Assembly (NCBI GenBank): GCA_029941885.1
Contig: JAPYTP010000004.1
Coordinates: 1-45,536 of the forward strand
DNA length: 45,536 nt
Direction of reading: 5' to 3'
Source of the DNA: Myxococcota bacterium
GTDB taxonomy: Bacteria; Myxococcota_A; UBA9160; UBA4427
The notes beneath the pieces were generated by a model that searched no databases, was not told where the DNA came from, and saw only the letters and a program-made list of their open reading frames with translations. The translations under genes were made by a program, and so were the position numbers. Of the stretch, positions 43,255 to 45,536 are shown one piece after another; within the stretch, counting starts at the first letter, position 1; each line of letters begins with the position of its first letter.

Positions 43255-44406
43255 TCATTCGACCTTCGGCACACGAGTGATCCCATCGCCGGCGAAGACG
43301 CCCACCCAGATCTCGTCGCCGACTTCCAGCGCAACGCTCGCAGCCCCGCGCCCGGCGGCGACCGGCCGCGTGGTGAAGCGCACTGGATCGATCAGCGTCA
43401 CGGAATAACCGACGTCACAGCCACCGGACTCGATCAGCCCGCAGCCGAGCACCCCGATCGGCCCGACCCGCTGGGCCGCGACGAGCAGCTGACCCGCGGC
43501 GGTCCAGGTGAGATTGTCGGGAGCCCCGTCGATCGAAACCTCGTCCCGTTCTGGGATCGCCCCCGCCCGCAGGCCCTCGGCGAAGCGCAGTCGGTAGACC
43601 GCCTCCCTTCCCCACTCCGCGACGAAGACCACGCGACCATTCGCCGAGGCCGCGATTCCGTTCGGCGCGCTCGCTCGGCTGTTTTCGAGTTCGACCCATT
43701 CGCCTCCCGGCGACCAGTAGAGGACCGAGCCCGTCCGGAAACCCATGCTGATCTTCAGCATGTTCCAGATCGCGGTCACGCCGATCGATTGGAAGCGCGG
43801 AATCATGTTCGTCACGAGCAGCGACCCGTCTCCCAGGAGCGCCACATCGTTCGCCGACACCGTCTCGACCATCTCGACACAACCCCGCCACTCGAGTGCC
43901 GGTTCGGGCCCGCTCGCGATCTCGAAGAGGTCGATCACCTCACGAACGCCGTGGGTGACGACCGCGAGAGCCGAGCGACCGTCTGGCCCCGTGCCCACAT
44001 CGATTCCGTGGGGGCGGAAATCTCCACCTCCCGGGGGTCCGTCGCAACTCGGATCACCCCATTGATTCGCGTCCGGTGAAGCCTCTGCCCATTCATGTGG
44101 AAAGAGTTTTCTGCGCTCGATCCGGCCCGTGTTCTCACCCATTCGAACCGCGGTCAGTCGGCCCGAAATGAACGGACCCGCATCTTCCTCCGCGTTCGGG
44201 TCCGCCATAAGCATCTCGCTCACGACGACCCAGCCGCCGCTCGGCAGGTGGCTGAGATCCTCGGGGTTCATCAGCCCGCAGATCACGTCGTCCGTGGCCC
44301 ATGCATCGCAGGGAGGCAGACTCTCGGGGGCACCGAGACAACCGCTCATCGCCACTGCAAGAAATGTAGAAAAGAGGGCTCGCCACATGCCTGACCTTCT
44401 CCTCAT
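43255..44406 (-). CDS. SMP-30/gluconolactonase-like beta-propeller lipoprotein
   Basis: Exported lipoprotein of 383 aa: MRRRSGMWRALFSTFL, lipobox LAVAMSGC, then a six-bladed propeller of the SMP-30/strictosidine synthase/paraoxonase type. Repeats include SNGRVVFVAEWGREAVYRL-like blades (NGRVVFVAEWGREAVYRL), RPHGIDVGTGPDGRSAL, DVALLGDGSLLVTNM and NLTWTAAGQLLVAAQ. These enzymes are calcium-dependent lactonases or esterases; the substrate is unknown. ATG 44406 overlaps the aminotransferase stop as ATGA; ATG 44388 has a better ribosome site (GGAGAAGG) and is a serious alternative. Both keep the signal peptide. Confidence 0.8.
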   Translation of the reverse strand: MRRRSGMWRALFSTFLAVAMSGCLGAPESLPPCDAWATDDVICGLMNPEDLSHLPSGGWVVVSEMLMADPNAEEDAGPFISGRLTAVRMGENTGRIERRKLFPHEWAEASPDANQWGDPSCDGPPGGGDFRPHGIDVGTGPDGRSALAVVTHGVREVIDLFEIASGPEPALEWRGCVEMVETVSANDVALLGDGSLLVTNMIPRFQSIGVTAIWNMLKISMGFRTGSVLYWSPGGEWVELENSRASAPNGIAASANGRVVFVAEWGREAVYRLRFAEGLRAGAIPERDEVSIDGAPDNLTWTAAGQLLVAAQRVGPIGVLGCGLIESGGCDVGYSVTLIDPVRFTTRPVAAGRGAASVALEVGDEIWVGVFAGDGITRVPKVE

Positions 44407-45536
44407 CGACCCAGAACGATCGCCAAGCGGCGCGCGGCCTCGCGAACCTCGGCTCCCGGCGCCGCGGTATAGCTGAGACGAATCCAGTCAGCGTAATCCC
44501 CGCCGCAGCTCGATCCCGGTGCCACGAGCACCCCCTGCTCGAAGCAATCCTCGAGCAGTCCCATCAAGCCACGATCGTCGAGTCGGGCCCGCACGTCCAG
44601 AAAAAGGAATGTTCCGCCCTCCGGAGTGGGAACCCCGAGACGTCTGGCGACATCCACGCCGACGGCGCGATCCTGTTCGCGAGCCTCGGCAATCCATGCG
44701 TCCCCTTCCTCGAGCGCCTTGAGTGCGGTCCACTGTCCGATGATCGGGGCGTGATAGTAGAGATGCGTTGCGATCTTTCTCGCTTCCACGAGCACCTGCT
44801 CCGGGCCCGCGAGGTAGCCCACTCGTTGGCCGGCCATCGCATAGCTCTTCGAGAATGAGAAGACGGAGAGGGTCCGCTCGGGGGCGAATCGAGCAATCGA
44901 CACATGCCGGCCCCCAGAGCTCGACGGGGAGTCCTCCGGACTGGCGTAATGATAATCCTCGTAGACCTCGTCCGAGAAGATCCAGAGATCGTGGCGCCGA
45001 GCGACTGCCGCCATCGCCTCGAGCCAATCGCCTGGAATCACTCGCCCCGTCGGGTTCGACGGGGTCGAGACGTAGAGCACGCGGCTGCGGCGGGTGATTC
45101 GGGATTCGACTGCCTCCTCCGCCTCCCGCAGACTCGATACCCGATCGAAGAAAGGGACCTCGACGGGACGCGCGCGAAAACTTTGCGCGATGCCACGAAT
45201 CAACGGCCAGAAGGGCGCCAGGATGAGCATCTCATCCCCCGGCGAGAGAACGGCGCCCGCAACCGCCGCGAGGCCCCCCGTCGCGCCGGCGGTGACCAAG
45301 ACCTGCTCCGACGAACGAGCCAGTCCATTCTTCTCTCGCAGCTTCTGACTCAAGCGCTCGACCAACTCGGGCAGACCGCGAGTGTCTCCGTAGGCGTGAA
45401 GGCGCGAATGGACCGCCGAGGGAATATCCTCCGAACGCGCCCCCACGAAGGGATCCCGCCAGGTGTCGCCGACATGGAGCGGAAAGAGCGGCCCACTCTG
45501 ATCGGCGATCCGATCGGCCATTCGATCGGCCATTCG
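44403..45536 (-). CDS. Class I/II pyridoxal-phosphate aminotransferase (5' end outside window)
   Basis: Fold-type I aminotransferase; at least 376 residues are visible and the N-terminus lies beyond the window. Motifs: PLHVGDTWRDPF near the start, VTAGATGGLAAVAGAVLSPG, LYVSTPSNPTGRVIPGDWLE, the aspartate in WIFSDEVYEDYHY, the PLP lysine in SVFSFSKSYAMAGQRVGYLA and the C-terminal IRLSYTAAPG with the carboxylate-binding Arg. It resembles aspartate/LL-DAP-type transaminases, but the substrate is not clear. The lipoprotein gene downstream overlaps its stop. The visible N-terminus has the odd repeat MADRMADRIADQ. Confidence 0.9.
   Translation of the reverse strand, partial: RMADRMADRIADQSGPLFPLHVGDTWRDPFVGARSEDIPSAVHSRLHAYGDTRGLPELVERLSQKLREKNGLARSSEQVLVTAGATGGLAAVAGAVLSPGDEMLILAPFWPLIRGIAQSFRARPVEVPFFDRVSSLREAEEAVESRITRRSRVLYVSTPSNPTGRVIPGDWLEAMAAVARRHDLWIFSDEVYEDYHYASPEDSPSSSGGRHVSIARFAPERTLSVFSFSKSYAMAGQRVGYLAGPEQVLVEARKIATHLYYHAPIIGQWTALKALEEGDAWIAEAREQDRAVGVDVARRLGVPTPEGGTFLFLDVRARLDDRGLMGLLEDCFEQGVLVAPGSSCGGDYADWIRLSYTAAPGAEVREAARRLAIVLGR

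Overview
The window is strongly GC-rich, densely coded bacterial chromosome with no rRNA, tRNA, CRISPR array, insertion sequence or phage gene that I can see. It combines alternative complex III, paired acyl-CoA dehydrogenases, F420-type and LLM oxidoreductases, a PAC2 protein, RecBCD and a YfiR/CHASE8 sensory locus. That mix suggests a free-living aerobic member of the old deltaproteobacterial assemblage (Myxococcota, Desulfobacterota or Binatota-like). No marker here fixes the phylum, so this is inference from gene content.

Layout. 1-4685 (minus): start of an alternative complex III operon, actA-actB-actC, with actC cut by the window edge and actB broken by one frameshift in a C7 run. 5298-8042 (plus): two acyl-CoA dehydrogenases and a small Trm112/YcaR-like protein. 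8091-10645: an F420/Ddn-type protein (minus), then a TetR regulator and an LLM flavin oxidoreductase (plus) with a candidate operator between them. 10657-13205 (minus): PAC2 protein, OmpR-type response regulator and a histidine kinase with almost no sensor domain. 13624-14403 (plus): uridine phosphorylase-like enzyme. 14509-15891 (minus): FG-GAP lipoprotein. 16155-21288 (plus): hisS, speA, xth and a PhyH-type dioxygenase. 21344-23794 (minus): a large rhomboid-like membrane protein with TPR-like and acidic regions that lacks the catalytic histidine. 23918-26128 (plus): PHP-domain lipoprotein. 26125-28441 (minus): a yfiR-like gene followed by a CHASE8-HAMP-chemoreceptor gene with about five frame breaks. 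28559-30212 (plus): a GT2 glycosyltransferase with an extra Rossmann-like tail and a 122-aa orphan. 30228-31616 (minus): asnS. 31717-32601 (plus): rbgA. 32559-42707 (minus): recC-recB-recD-rsgA, tightly coupled. 42716-45536 (minus): aminotransferase (cut by the window edge), SMP-30-like lipoprotein and a SnoaL-like protein.

How it works together. Most of the window is housekeeping: respiration, fatty-acid oxidation, translation (hisS, asnS, rbgA, rsgA), DNA repair (recBCD, xth) and polyamine synthesis (speA). The less ordinary parts are the YfiR/CHASE8-chemoreceptor locus, where the output domain is a chemoreceptor rather than a diguanylate cyclase; the pseudo-rhomboid; the glycosyltransferase fusion; and the ActB variant that keeps the four cysteines of a molybdopterin-enzyme iron-sulfur site. 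I did not find a clearly new defence system or mobile system.
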